From positions 1 to 55,274 of the forward strand of contig CAMNRH010000019.1 in the NCBI GenBank assembly GCA_946552115.1: a stretch of 55,274 bases of DNA, read 5' to 3'. The notes below the pieces were generated by a model. The model did no database searches. It had not been told where the DNA came from and saw only the letters and a list, made by a program, of their open reading frames with translations. The position numbers and the translations under genes were made by a program. Shown here one piece after another: positions 32,409 through 41,096 of the stretch. Origin of the DNA: an uncultured Lachnospiraceae bacterium. GTDB taxonomy: Bacteria > Bacillota > Clostridia > Lachnospirales > Lachnospiraceae. Each line of letters begins with the position of its first letter. Position 1 is the stretch's first letter.

Positions 32409-34421
32409 ATGGAGGCTACGCCCCGTATGAAGCAAATCCTGCGGATATTACTTAAGGAGCAGGGCGCTGTATCGGTAAAATGTATTGCAGAGCAAATCGG
32501 TGTCAGTAAACGGACCGTGCAAAGGGAGCTGGAATATATAAGCGGCGCGCTTTTAGGGTATGAGATTCGTTTTCTCTCTAAAACAGGCGTTGGTATCAGG
32601 CTTGAGGGAAGCCTGGAGGAAAAAGAGAGGCTGCTTTCAGAGCTGCAGGCAGAGACCGATTATGATGCGTCAAATCGGGAGGAGCGGCGTAAAAGACTGA
32701 TTCGGGAAATACTGAAAGAGAAAGGGATTAAGAAGCTGTTTCATTACAGCAGCCAGTTTGGAGTCAGTGAAGCAACGGTAAGCAGCGATTTGGAGGCAGC
32801 CGGGACATGGCTTGGACAGTATGGACTCTTGGTCAGCAGGAAGCCAGGAAGCGGGATTTCTGTTGAGGGAAGCGAAAAAGACTATCGGAGAGCCATACGC
32901 GGATTCATCGGTGAATTCGGACAGATTTTAAATGACGATATTACGAACGGTGTGATGGAATGTATCAATCGCATGGAGGCGGAACGGCTTCTGAGCCTGA
33001 CGGAGAGTTCTTATGTAGGGCTGATTATCCATATTTCTATCGCGATTAACCGAATTCTTAAAGGTGAGGTTATTGAGGTGGATGAAGGATGGAAAAGGAG
33101 CGTGGAAGCGGATGAGGATTATAGGCTCGCCATGCAGATTGCCGGGGATTTGGAACAGGAGTTTCAAATCCGGATGCCGGAGGTGGAGGTCGCTTATATC
33201 TGTCTTCATATAAAGGGAGCTAAGCATGAGAAGATAGAATGGGAAGGCGAGGCCCCCATTGAGCTTGGAAGTAAAGAAATCCAACAGCTTGTAAATGACA
33301 TGATAGATGCGTTTGACAGGGAGAAAGCTTACCTTTTAAAGCAGGACGATGAATTTATTCAGGGACTTTTAGCACACCTTCAGCCGACGATTATTCGTCT
33401 TGTACATGGGATGCATATTCAGAATCCGGTTCTTTCGGATATACAGGAAAATTATCCGGATATATTTGAACGGTGCAGGAGCGTGGCAGACGTGCTGAAA
33501 AAAAGAACCGGAAAGGAGATTCCGGACGAGGAGACAGGGTTTCTTGCGGTACATTTCGGGGCGGCAATGGTGCGCATGGAGGGCCGGAATGAGAAAATAC
33601 GGAGGGTTCATGCAGGAATTGTGTGCTCCAGCGGGATCGGGATATCCAGACTGATGTCGTCGAGGCTTAAGAAGATTTTTAGAGAGCGTTTGGAGCTTAA
33701 AACATACGGAAAGAATGATATCACACCGTATGTAGCTGCGAAACAGGACTTTTTTATCACAAGTATTCCGATAGAGAATGTGGAAATACCGGTAATAGAC
33801 GTAAACCCACTTCTCAATGAAGAGGACATTGAGAGGATACGCCGGATGGTGTATCAGTACGAACGGCTTCCGGAAAAACAGAAAGGGGAGGACACCTTTT
33901 CCATACAGCTTGAAAAAATTAATCTGCTGGCTGCACAGATAAAAACAATTATTCATTACATGGAATTTTTTAAGGTGGATAACCGGATTACCTTTGAGGA
34001 GCTTTTGATTGCGGTGGGAGAGAAGCTGTCGCTCTATTCGGACCGGCGTGAAATGATACGGGAGGATATTATGCGGCGGGAAAGGATCGCAAGTCAGATA
34101 TTTGCGGAATTTGGCTTTGCACTTTTACATACACGGACAAAGGGCGTTACCCGTCCGAGTTTCGGAGTCTGTGTGACGAAAGATAAGGAGCGCTTTGAGG
34201 ACTTATATTTTAAAGGTATTGGAATTGTCTTTATTATGCTTATTCCACAGGATGAAAATCTGGAGGTTAACCGGGAAATTATGGGATATATCAGCAGTAT
34301 GCTGATTGAGGAATATGAGTTTATGGAAATTATTAAGGGCGGGCAGAAAGAGGAAATAAGAGACGTGCTGTCTGGTTATTTGAAGAAATATTTTAACAGT
34401 TATCTTGCGAGGCTGTCTTAA
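32409..34421 (+). CDS. mtlR: MtlR-type PTS-controlled transcriptional activator
   Basis: A 670-residue regulator. It has two N-terminal HTH regions (about 10-65, VKCIAEQIGVSKRTVQRELEY over slightly more than one helix pair, and about 95-160), two PRDs (about 170-280 and 285-385), an EIIB-Gat-like domain with C406 and an EIIA-like domain with H574 (ALLHTRTKGV). Phosphorylation of these residues by HPr and mannitol EII sets its activity in known MtlR proteins. ATG at 32409 with AAGGTG upstream is preferred to the in-frame GTG at 32403. It should activate the mtl operon. Confidence 0.88.
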   Translation: MEATPRMKQILRILLKEQGAVSVKCIAEQIGVSKRTVQRELEYISGALLGYEIRFLSKTGVGIRLEGSLEEKERLLSELQAETDYDASNREERRKRLIREILKEKGIKKLFHYSSQFGVSEATVSSDLEAAGTWLGQYGLLVSRKPGSGISVEGSEKDYRRAIRGFIGEFGQILNDDITNGVMECINRMEAERLLSLTESSYVGLIIHISIAINRILKGEVIEVDEGWKRSVEADEDYRLAMQIAGDLEQEFQIRMPEVEVAYICLHIKGAKHEKIEWEGEAPIELGSKEIQQLVNDMIDAFDREKAYLLKQDDEFIQGLLAHLQPTIIRLVHGMHIQNPVLSDIQENYPDIFERCRSVADVLKKRTGKEIPDEETGFLAVHFGAAMVRMEGRNEKIRRVHAGIVCSSGIGISRLMSSRLKKIFRERLELKTYGKNDITPYVAAKQDFFITSIPIENVEIPVIDVNPLLNEEDIERIRRMVYQYERLPEKQKGEDTFSIQLEKINLLAAQIKTIIHYMEFFKVDNRITFEELLIAVGEKLSLYSDRREMIREDIMRRERIASQIFAEFGFALLHTRTKGVTRPSFGVCVTKDKERFEDLYFKGIGIVFIMLIPQDENLEVNREIMGYISSMLIEEYEFMEIIKGGQKEEIRDVLSGYLKKYFNSYLARLS

Positions 34422-34445
34422 ACAGGAAAAAGGAGGAATTTAAAA

Positions 34446-34916
34446 ATGTTATTTCGGGCAAAGAAGAAAGAGGAAAAGAATGAGGAGAAGAAAGGGCTGC
34501 TGCTTCGTGAAAATATACGTGTAAATTGTGAGGCAAAGTCGAAAGAAGAGGTAATCCGGATTGTGGGACAGATGCTTGTGGACAGCGGGTATGTGGATCA
34601 GCCTTATGTAGACGCAATGCTGGAGCGTGAAGAAACAGTTTCTACTTTTATGGGAAACGGTCTTGCGCTGCCTCATGGCGTCGAGGAGGCGAAAAAAGCG
34701 ATCAAAGCGTCGGGGATTGCAGTGGCAACTTTCCCGGAGGGAATCGACTGGGGCGGAAACACGGCAAAGGTAGTTGTCGGTATTGCCGGTGTCGGAGAGG
34801 AACATCTGCAAATTCTTGCGGTAATTGCGGAAAAGATGCTGGATGAGGCAGCGGCAGAGCAGATTGCGCAGGGGGATGTGGACGCCATTTATCGGATTTT
34901 ATCCGGAAAGGAGTAA
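34446..34916 (+). CDS. mtlF: PTS mannitol-specific EIIA component
   Basis: A 156-residue phosphocarrier that passes phosphate from HPr to MtlA. Phosphohistidine H77 lies in NGLALPHGVEEAKK. A charged 15-residue N-terminal extension rich in Lys and Glu precedes the usual domain. AGGAGG lies upstream, and the next gene begins five bases after its stop. Confidence 0.9.
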   Translation: MLFRAKKKEEKNEEKKGLLLRENIRVNCEAKSKEEVIRIVGQMLVDSGYVDQPYVDAMLEREETVSTFMGNGLALPHGVEEAKKAIKASGIAVATFPEGIDWGGNTAKVVVGIAGVGEEHLQILAVIAEKMLDEAAAEQIAQGDVDAIYRILSGKE

Positions 34917-34921
34917 GAAGA

Positions 34922-35860
34922 ATGATTGTAACGGTTACCATGAATCCTGCCATTGACAAAACTGTGGAAATCCCGTCTTTGAATCCCGGCGGGTTGAACC
35001 GGATTCAAAAAGTGGAATTCGATGCAGGGGGCAAGGGAATTAACGTTTCAAAGACAATAAAGGAGCTTGGAGGAGAAAGTATTGCAACCGGATTTTTGGG
35101 AGGAAACGCGGGAAGAACGATTGAGCATGTCCTGAAAGAAAAAGAAATACAGAGCGATTTTATCTGGGTAGACGGAGAGACAAGGACAAATACAAAGGTT
35201 TTTGAGGAGAACGGCGCGGTTACGGAGCTGAATGAGCCGGGGCCGAAAATTTGCGCTTCTCAGGTGGAGGAGCTGATGGAGAAGCTTCGGAACTATGCGA
35301 AAGAGGGGACTTTATTTATCCTTGCCGGAAGTATCCCGGTCAGCGTAGATAAGGCGATTTATGAAAAAATTATTCGTCTTGCCCATGAAAGGGGCGCTAA
35401 GGTGCTGATGGATGCGGACGGAGAGGTATTTCGCAATTCTCTTAAGGCTGTTCCCGATATCATCAAGCCGAACCGTGCCGAGCTTGAGGAATATGCGGGG
35501 ATTGATTACAGAGTTTCCGATGAAGAGCTTTTAGAGATGGCAAGAGGGCTTTTGGCAAAAGGGATTAAGACCGTGGCGGTGTCTATGGGAAAAAGCGGCG
35601 CAATGCTCGTCAGAGAGGGCTATGAGGTAAAATGTCCGGCGCTTTCCGTAAAAGCGCATTCCACGGTAGGTGCCGGGGACGCGATGGTTGCGGCACTGGC
35701 ATATGCGTGGAATGAAAAGCTTGGCAATGAGGAAACGGTCCGCCTTTGCATGGCATCTTCAGCGGGTGCGGTGACAACGGTCGGAACAAAGCCTCCGGCA
35801 AAAGAGCTGGTAGATACCTTGAAAGAACAGGTAATAATTGAAAGAATGGAGTGTAGATAA
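34922..35860 (+). CDS. fruK: 1-phosphofructokinase-type kinase (PfkB family)
   Basis: A 312-residue kinase of the 1-phosphofructokinase/tagatose-6-phosphate kinase group. The start MIVTVTMNPAIDKTVEI, the DAGGKGINVSKTIKELGG motif and the GAGD motif with catalytic D253 are diagnostic. FruK converts fructose-1-phosphate to fructose-1,6-bisphosphate. Its presence inside a mannitol operon, where fructose-6-phosphate would be the normal product, is the key oddity: it implies that fructose-1-phosphate (or a related ketose phosphate) is formed here. Ribosome site AAAGGAG overlaps the mtlF stop. Confidence 0.85.
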   Translation: MIVTVTMNPAIDKTVEIPSLNPGGLNRIQKVEFDAGGKGINVSKTIKELGGESIATGFLGGNAGRTIEHVLKEKEIQSDFIWVDGETRTNTKVFEENGAVTELNEPGPKICASQVEELMEKLRNYAKEGTLFILAGSIPVSVDKAIYEKIIRLAHERGAKVLMDADGEVFRNSLKAVPDIIKPNRAELEEYAGIDYRVSDEELLEMARGLLAKGIKTVAVSMGKSGAMLVREGYEVKCPALSVKAHSTVGAGDAMVAALAYAWNEKLGNEETVRLCMASSAGAVTTVGTKPPAKELVDTLKEQVIIERMECR

Positions 35861-35861
35861 A

Positions 35862-37127
35862 ATGAAAACAAAAGCGGTAAGAATGTACGGGGCAGGAGAT
35901 TTAAGGCTTGAGGAGTTTGAGCTTCCGAAGATTAAGGAGGACGAAATCCTCGTAAAGGTAATGAGCGACAGTATCTGTATGTCGACCTATAAGCTGGCGG
36001 AACAGGGGAAAAGACATAAGAGAGCTCCACAGAATATCGATACAAACCCGGTTATTATCGGTCATGAATTCGCGGGCGTTATCGTCGAGGTCGGTGAGAA
36101 ATGGAAAGATCAGTTTAAGCCCGGAATGAAGTTTGCACAGCAGCCGGCTTTAAATTATAAAGGAAGCCTTGCTTCGCCCGGATATTCATATGAGTTCTTC
36201 GGCGGCGCGTGTACTTATTGTGTAATTCCTCATGAAGTTATGGAACTTGGCTGCCTGATGCCATATGAGGGAGAGAGCTTCTTTGAAGCGTCGCTGGGTG
36301 AGCCTATGAGCTGTATTATTGGCGGTTATCACGGGAATTACCATACGAATAAGAGAAACCACGACCTTGCAGGCGGCACGAAAGAGGGAGGAGATATTAT
36401 TATCCTCGGCGGCTGCGGGCCAATGGGACTTGGCGCGGTAAGCTACGGCATTCAGTTTGAAAATAAGCCGAGGCGTATTGTAGTGACGGATATTGATGAT
36501 GCAAAGATTGCAAGGGCCAGAGAAGTGATTCCGGAGGAGACGGCGAAGAAGAATGATGTTGAGCTTCTCTATGTGAATACGGCGAAGATGGAGGATGCGG
36601 TAAAGGAGCTTAAGGATCTTACCGGCGGTAAGGGCTATGACGATGTATTCGTTTATATTCCGAACCGGAAAGTTGCGGAGTTAGGAGATAAGCTGCTGGC
36701 GTTCGACGGATGTATGAATTTCTTCGCGGGACCGACGGACAAAGAGTTTTCGGCGGAGCTTAATCTGTATAATGTTCATTATACAAGCGCGCATATTCTG
36801 GGAACGACCGGAGGCAATAACGATGACTTAATTGAGGCAAATGAACTGGCGGCAAAGGGAAAGATTGAGCCGGCGGTTATGGTAACGCATGTGGGAGGTA
36901 TCGACAGTATTGCGCAGGCAACCTTGAATCTCCCGAATATCCCGGGAGGAAAGAAGCTGACTTATACTCAGTTTGATATGCCGCTTACCGCAATTGAGGA
37001 TTTTGAAAAATTAGGAGAAAAGGATCCTCTGTTTAAAAAATTGGACGAAATATGCAAGAGAAACAGAGGCCTGTGGAGCGCAGAGGCAGAAAAGGTATTA
37101 TTTGAGCATTTTGGTGTGGAAATTTAG
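35862..37127 (+). CDS. zinc-type sugar-alcohol-phosphate dehydrogenase (L-sorbose-1-phosphate reductase-like)
   Basis: A 421-residue medium-chain dehydrogenase resembling SorE, which interconverts glucitol-6-phosphate and L-sorbose-1-phosphate. Catalytic zinc ligands appear as C39, H68-E69 and E147. The usual four-cysteine structural zinc loop is absent, as in SorE. The cofactor fold is at IIILGGCGPMGLGAVSYG. ATG at 35862 is one base after the fruK stop. No MtlD-type mannitol-1-phosphate 5-dehydrogenase is in the operon, so this is the best candidate to oxidise mannitol-1-phosphate; oxidation next to the phosphate, as SorE does, would give fructose-1-phosphate. Confidence 0.75.
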   Translation: MKTKAVRMYGAGDLRLEEFELPKIKEDEILVKVMSDSICMSTYKLAEQGKRHKRAPQNIDTNPVIIGHEFAGVIVEVGEKWKDQFKPGMKFAQQPALNYKGSLASPGYSYEFFGGACTYCVIPHEVMELGCLMPYEGESFFEASLGEPMSCIIGGYHGNYHTNKRNHDLAGGTKEGGDIIILGGCGPMGLGAVSYGIQFENKPRRIVVTDIDDAKIARAREVIPEETAKKNDVELLYVNTAKMEDAVKELKDLTGGKGYDDVFVYIPNRKVAELGDKLLAFDGCMNFFAGPTDKEFSAELNLYNVHYTSAHILGTTGGNNDDLIEANELAAKGKIEPAVMVTHVGGIDSIAQATLNLPNIPGGKKLTYTQFDMPLTAIEDFEKLGEKDPLFKKLDEICKRNRGLWSAEAEKVLFEHFGVEI

Positions 37128-37139
37128 GAGGAAAAGAAT

Positions 37140-37403
37140 ATGGTATCACAGAAAGTTACGATTAAAAATCCATCCGGACTTCATGCAAGACCGGCTTCCA
37201 TTCTGACACAGACAGCAGGAAAATGTAAGTCAGATGTTATCATTATATACGGAGAAAAAAAGATTCAGGCGAAAAGTATTTTAAATATTATGGCGGCGGC
37301 AATCAAGTCCGGCTCCGAGATAGAGCTTCAGTGCTCCGGAGAAACGGAAGAGCAGGATTTAAAAACGATGATAGAATTGATTGAAAGTGGGTTGGGAGAG
37401 TAG
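37140..37403 (+). CDS. ptsH: phosphocarrier protein HPr
   Basis: An 87-residue HPr. Phosphohistidine H15 is in GLHARPAS and the HPr-kinase site S46 is in KSILNIM, so both PTS transfer and serine-based catabolite control are possible. It lies between the dehydrogenase and Enzyme I genes, so the operon encodes its own phosphorelay. It may be the cell's only HPr or a mannitol-dedicated copy. Confidence 0.93.
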   Translation: MVSQKVTIKNPSGLHARPASILTQTAGKCKSDVIIIYGEKKIQAKSILNIMAAAIKSGSEIELQCSGETEEQDLKTMIELIESGLGE

Positions 37404-37407
37404 GCTT

Positions 37408-39018
37408 ATGGAACAGATCTATGTTGATAAGACGGCCTCCAGAGGTATTGCAGTAGCACCGGTATATCTATATCAGGAGCCGGATTTAAGCCCTGTCGGG
37501 GAATTGGTTTCCGAGGAGCAGTCGGCAGCCGAACTGGAGAAATTTAACAGGGCAAGAGAGAACGTGCAGAAAGAGCTTGAACATCTGGCGCAGGAAAATG
37601 AAATCTTTGCAGCGCATTTGGAGATTGCTTCTGATATCGTCCTGAAAGAGGGTGTGGAAGCTAAAATTTCCGGAGAGAAAAAGAATGCGCAGCTTGCTCT
37701 GTGGGAGACAATTGAGGAATTTGCGGCAATCTTTGCTTCTATGGACGATGCGTATATGAAAGAGCGCGGCGCCGACGTAAAAGACATCGGAAAACGTATG
37801 ATGGCGGAGCTTAAGGGCGTAAAACGCCCGGATCTTGGACGCCTGGAAACAGAGGTAATTGTAGCCGCAAGGGATTTGTATCCGTCCGACACGGTAAAGC
37901 TAAAGTCCGAATTTGTAAAGGGTATTATCACAGAGGAGGGCGGCGTGACAAGCCATGTTTCCATCATTGCAAAAAGCATGAATATCCCGACATTAGTAGG
38001 AGTGAGGGGAATTCTTGATAAGCTTACGGATGGCGGGACAGTCTGTATGGATGCTGAAAACGGTGTGATCGTTATAGAGCCGGATGAAGCGGCTCTTGCA
38101 GAATATGAGGAAAAGAAAAAGGCCTGCGAAAAGGAGCGGGCATATCTGGAGAGCTTAAGAAGCAAGCCGGCGGTCACAAAGCACGGAAAGAGAGTTTTCC
38201 TGTGCGCCAATGTGGGAAATGCAGAGGATATCAGGCATGCGCTTGCCATGAATATTGATGGCGTAGGCCTGTTCCGCAGTGAGCTTTTATATATGGATAA
38301 TACCCATTTTCCGACGGAGGAGGAGCAGTATCAGGTCTATAAAGAGGCGGCGGAGCTGATTCCGCAGGAGCTTACAATTCGTACGCTGGATATTGGCGGG
38401 GATAAAGAGCTTCCTTATTTTGAATTTGAAAAGGAAGAAAATCCGTTCCTCGGATGGCGCGCCATCCGAATCTCGTTGGATATGAAAGAGATGTTTAAGG
38501 AGCAGCTTCGCGCGATTCTTCGTGCAAGCGTTTACGGACATGTGCGGATTATGTTCCCGATGATTATCTCACTGGAGGAATTGAGAGATGCGAAAGAGCT
38601 TGTAGAAGAGTGCAAAAGAGAGCTTGACGCGGAAGGGATTTCCTATGATAAAAATATTGAAACCGGAATGATGATAGAGACGCCGGCAAGTGTTCTGCTG
38701 GCAGAGGAGTTTGCGAAAGAGGCCGATTTTTTCAGCATCGGGACAAATGATTTGACACAATATCTTCTGGCTGTTGACAGAGGGAACAAAAAAATAGCCG
38801 AAAAATATGATTACTTCCATCCGGCGGTGGTAAGGGCAATCGGAAAAGTAATAGACGCCGGGCATAAGGAAAACATTAAAGTAGGCATGTGCGGAGAAAT
38901 GGCAGGCGACAAAAAGGCGACGCCGGTTCTTTTGGAGCTTGGACTGGATGAATTCAGCATGTCGGCAGGAAGCATCGACTATGTGAGAAAACAGATATTG
39001 GGGACGGGGTTTTTTTAG
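37408..39018 (+). CDS. ptsI: PTS Enzyme I
   Basis: A 536-residue phosphoenolpyruvate-protein phosphotransferase. Phosphohistidine H183 is in GGVTSHVSIIAKSM, the PEP-binding region includes GTNDLTQYLLAVDRG, and active-site C495 is in GMCGEMAGD. ATG at 37408 with GGGAGAG seven bases upstream is the start; it begins five bases after the ptsH stop. The last six codons and the stop lie inside the terminator hairpin. Confidence 0.93.
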   Translation: MEQIYVDKTASRGIAVAPVYLYQEPDLSPVGELVSEEQSAAELEKFNRARENVQKELEHLAQENEIFAAHLEIASDIVLKEGVEAKISGEKKNAQLALWETIEEFAAIFASMDDAYMKERGADVKDIGKRMMAELKGVKRPDLGRLETEVIVAARDLYPSDTVKLKSEFVKGIITEEGGVTSHVSIIAKSMNIPTLVGVRGILDKLTDGGTVCMDAENGVIVIEPDEAALAEYEEKKKACEKERAYLESLRSKPAVTKHGKRVFLCANVGNAEDIRHALAMNIDGVGLFRSELLYMDNTHFPTEEEQYQVYKEAAELIPQELTIRTLDIGGDKELPYFEFEKEENPFLGWRAIRISLDMKEMFKEQLRAILRASVYGHVRIMFPMIISLEELRDAKELVEECKRELDAEGISYDKNIETGMMIETPASVLLAEEFAKEADFFSIGTNDLTQYLLAVDRGNKKIAEKYDYFHPAVVRAIGKVIDAGHKENIKVGMCGEMAGDKKATPVLLELGLDEFSMSAGSIDYVRKQILGTGFF

Positions 39019-39036
39019 AAAAACCCCGTCCCCAAT
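38997..39036. terminator. bidirectional terminator overlapping the 3' end of ptsI
   Basis: An 18-bp perfect stem: ATTGGGGACGGGGTTTTT (38997-39014) pairs with AAAAACCCCGTCCCCAAT (39019-39036), loop TTAG. The ptsI stop codon is in the loop. It also ends the convergent ibrB gene. Confidence 0.85.
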
Positions 39037-39039
39037 TGA

Positions 39040-39582
39040 TTATCCCTGTCCCTCTTCGTCCTCCTCCGGCATGACGGGCCTCCATGCCCTGCCGAAATTA
39101 ATATCTTTAAATAATGCAGCCAGTCCGGTAATCTGTTTCAGCCGCAGTATTTCGTCCTTGTCCATTCCCAGATGCTTTGATATCCATGCGTCCGAGCGCC
39201 CCAGCTCATGTAATTCCTTTACGATATTGCTCATCAAATCTACGTCGTGGCTTCCGCGTGCGCGGTTATGGCGGATAGTGCTGGCCATTCTCTGGTCAAT
39301 GGATTTGTTTATGACGGAGACGGGGAGAAGTCCCCTTTCGCGCTCGTATATGTCCGGATAGTCCAGCATAATCTGATAGCGGTGAAAGCCGTCTACAATA
39401 ATATAAGAATCTTCTTTCTTATCGTAATAGCAGACAATGGGCATCGTATAGCCGTCCGCTTTGATGCTGTCATAGAGAAGCCGCATCTCGGGAGGGGCTA
39501 CGGTATTTGGATTGTAGGTGTTTGGTCTGATTTTTTCTACCGGTACGGAGATGATATTGTAAACAGGGCTTTTATACTTCAT
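39040..39582 (-). CDS. ibrB: IbrB-like ParB/Srx-domain protein
   Basis: A 180-residue protein with a ParB-type N-domain: VPVEKIRPNTYNPN, then DGFHRYQIM (D64-M72), the R-containing nucleotide-binding box. The C-terminal part has a helical DNA-binding-like region (LGRSDAWISKHLGMDKDEILRL, two helices). In E. coli, IbrB acts with IbrA to activate eib immunoglobulin-binding genes on prophages. Here it overlaps the ibrA stop by 11 bases, so the two are coupled. The target is unknown. Confidence 0.75.
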   Translation of the reverse strand: MKYKSPVYNIISVPVEKIRPNTYNPNTVAPPEMRLLYDSIKADGYTMPIVCYYDKKEDSYIIVDGFHRYQIMLDYPDIYERERGLLPVSVINKSIDQRMASTIRHNRARGSHDVDLMSNIVKELHELGRSDAWISKHLGMDKDEILRLKQITGLAALFKDINFGRAWRPVMPEEDEEGQG

Positions 39583-40951
39583 AGTTCATTTCCTCGATGC
39601 TTTCATATTTTTTCTTAATTATACTTATCCGCTTCTGTTGTTCTCTTGTCATCCCGAAGCCCATAAAGCGGCAGATATGGTCATTTTTCAGGATACAGTA
39701 GCACATACGCTTCCAGCTTGGAATATCCTTTGAGGATTTAATGTCGTCGGTATGATCCGGTATATTTTCTAAAAAGACAATCCTGGATTTTTTACTCAGA
39801 GTATAATTAGATATGCCGTTTCTTCTGATTTTGTATCCGTGCTCGAATAATTCCTGAATTGTTTCCTCGTCAAGTCCGCCGCCGGTCTTGTGCCAGAATT
39901 CAATGGAGGAATTGAATTTCTTCGCATAGTTATTGCGGAGCCTTGTGGGGAGGGTGTCCAGAAGAAACATCGTGTAGGATTTCCATGTATGCCCTGGGGG
40001 GAGACTTACGTTCCGATAGCCCATAGCCTTTGTTTTGCCATAGATGGAGGTAAAATTTGCGCCGCGGACCCGTCCCACCAGCTTCACCCAAATCTGTGGG
40101 TCAATGACCCGGTAGAGATTCAGCGAGTCTTTGGAATAATCGTTGAACGGAGAGGCTACGCGCATCTGTGAAACAGTGAGGCCCGCCTTATAGTAAAGGT
40201 CATATAGATGGTTGTAGTCGTATTGGAACAGGTAATTGGCATGCCATACGTCATTGGTAGACCAGTCGTAGAGAGGAGAGGCGCACCATACATCCTTAAA
40301 TTGCCTGCTAATCCAGCATTCATCGTGATAACCGTTTTTTTTATTCAGAAAGCCGCTGTATCTCTGCAGAGATTCATCGGCCCGCATACCGAGCAGACAA
40401 ACCGTCTTTCGTCTCCCATGGGCCATGCGGTACCATCTCCCGAATTGCTTGGCCAAGTCCTCCTGATGCATCCGGTAACGGTAGGTGAAAACAGGATTAT
40501 GCTCCATATTGATAACATATTCCTTATCCGGCATATCGCGGACCCAGAGCTCCCTTTTTTTATCATCCCAGGGATACCAGTACATCTGGTAGCTGCTTAA
40601 GGCCGTTCTCGTTGCCATAGGAAGGCATACCCAGTAGGGTTCTACCTCATACTTAATCCTCTCAAAAGTTCTCTCGACGTATTCGCTGGTTAAGGTGTAC
40701 TGGGCTTCAAAATCCTGATGAAATACGCCGATTCTTTTCCAGGGGTAATGCTTTTTCTGATAATCCAATGTCAGATTCAGGAGCAGTCCGCTGTCTTTTC
40801 CTCCTGAAAATGAAACGTATATGTTATCAAATTCTTCAAAAATAAGTTTCATGCGTTTTAAAAATGCCTCATACACATTCTCATCTGTAAATTTTCGCTT
40901 CAATATCAATTCCTCCAGTCGCTGCACGCAAAAATTACCAAATTTTTCCAT
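39572..40951 (-). CDS. ibrA: IbrA-like PAPS-reductase-family (PP-loop) protein with DUF3440
   Basis: A 459-residue protein. The PP-loop SGGKDS (49-54) and the following GVFHQDFEAQY segment place it in the PAPS reductase/N-type ATP pyrophosphatase family. The C-terminal half corresponds to DUF3440 of IbrA. PP-loop enzymes activate substrates by adenylation; the substrate here is unknown. A PP-loop protein paired with a ParB-like protein recalls DndC/DndB of DNA phosphorothioation, but no other dnd or ssp genes are present. No prophage genes flank it. Confidence 0.75.
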   Translation of the reverse strand: MEKFGNFCVQRLEELILKRKFTDENVYEAFLKRMKLIFEEFDNIYVSFSGGKDSGLLLNLTLDYQKKHYPWKRIGVFHQDFEAQYTLTSEYVERTFERIKYEVEPYWVCLPMATRTALSSYQMYWYPWDDKKRELWVRDMPDKEYVINMEHNPVFTYRYRMHQEDLAKQFGRWYRMAHGRRKTVCLLGMRADESLQRYSGFLNKKNGYHDECWISRQFKDVWCASPLYDWSTNDVWHANYLFQYDYNHLYDLYYKAGLTVSQMRVASPFNDYSKDSLNLYRVIDPQIWVKLVGRVRGANFTSIYGKTKAMGYRNVSLPPGHTWKSYTMFLLDTLPTRLRNNYAKKFNSSIEFWHKTGGGLDEETIQELFEHGYKIRRNGISNYTLSKKSRIVFLENIPDHTDDIKSSKDIPSWKRMCYCILKNDHICRFMGFGMTREQQKRISIIKKKYESIEEMNYEV

Positions 40952-41039
40952 TCCGCATTTACATGTTAATTTATCATATTAAGAATAAAAATACAATGAA
41001 ATGTCTGATTTTTTCGACAAAAATTGACAAAACAATAAA

Positions 41040-41073
41040 AGGATATTCCTTGCCCGTACAGTAGGAATATCCT
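41040..41073 (-). terminator. terminator of the allH (DUF2877) gene
   Basis: AGGATATTCCT (41040-41050) pairs perfectly with AGGAATATCCT (41063-41073). On the minus strand it is followed by TTTTATTGTTTTG. Confidence 0.75.
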
Positions 41074-41096
41074 GGTTTTGTTGATTTTTCTGGCTT

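Noticed and set aside
39040-40951. A full Dnd/Ssp phosphorothioation system
   Set aside because: Only a PP-loop protein and a ParB-like protein are present; cysteine desulfurase and the other dnd/ssp genes are absent, and DUF3440 fits IbrA better.
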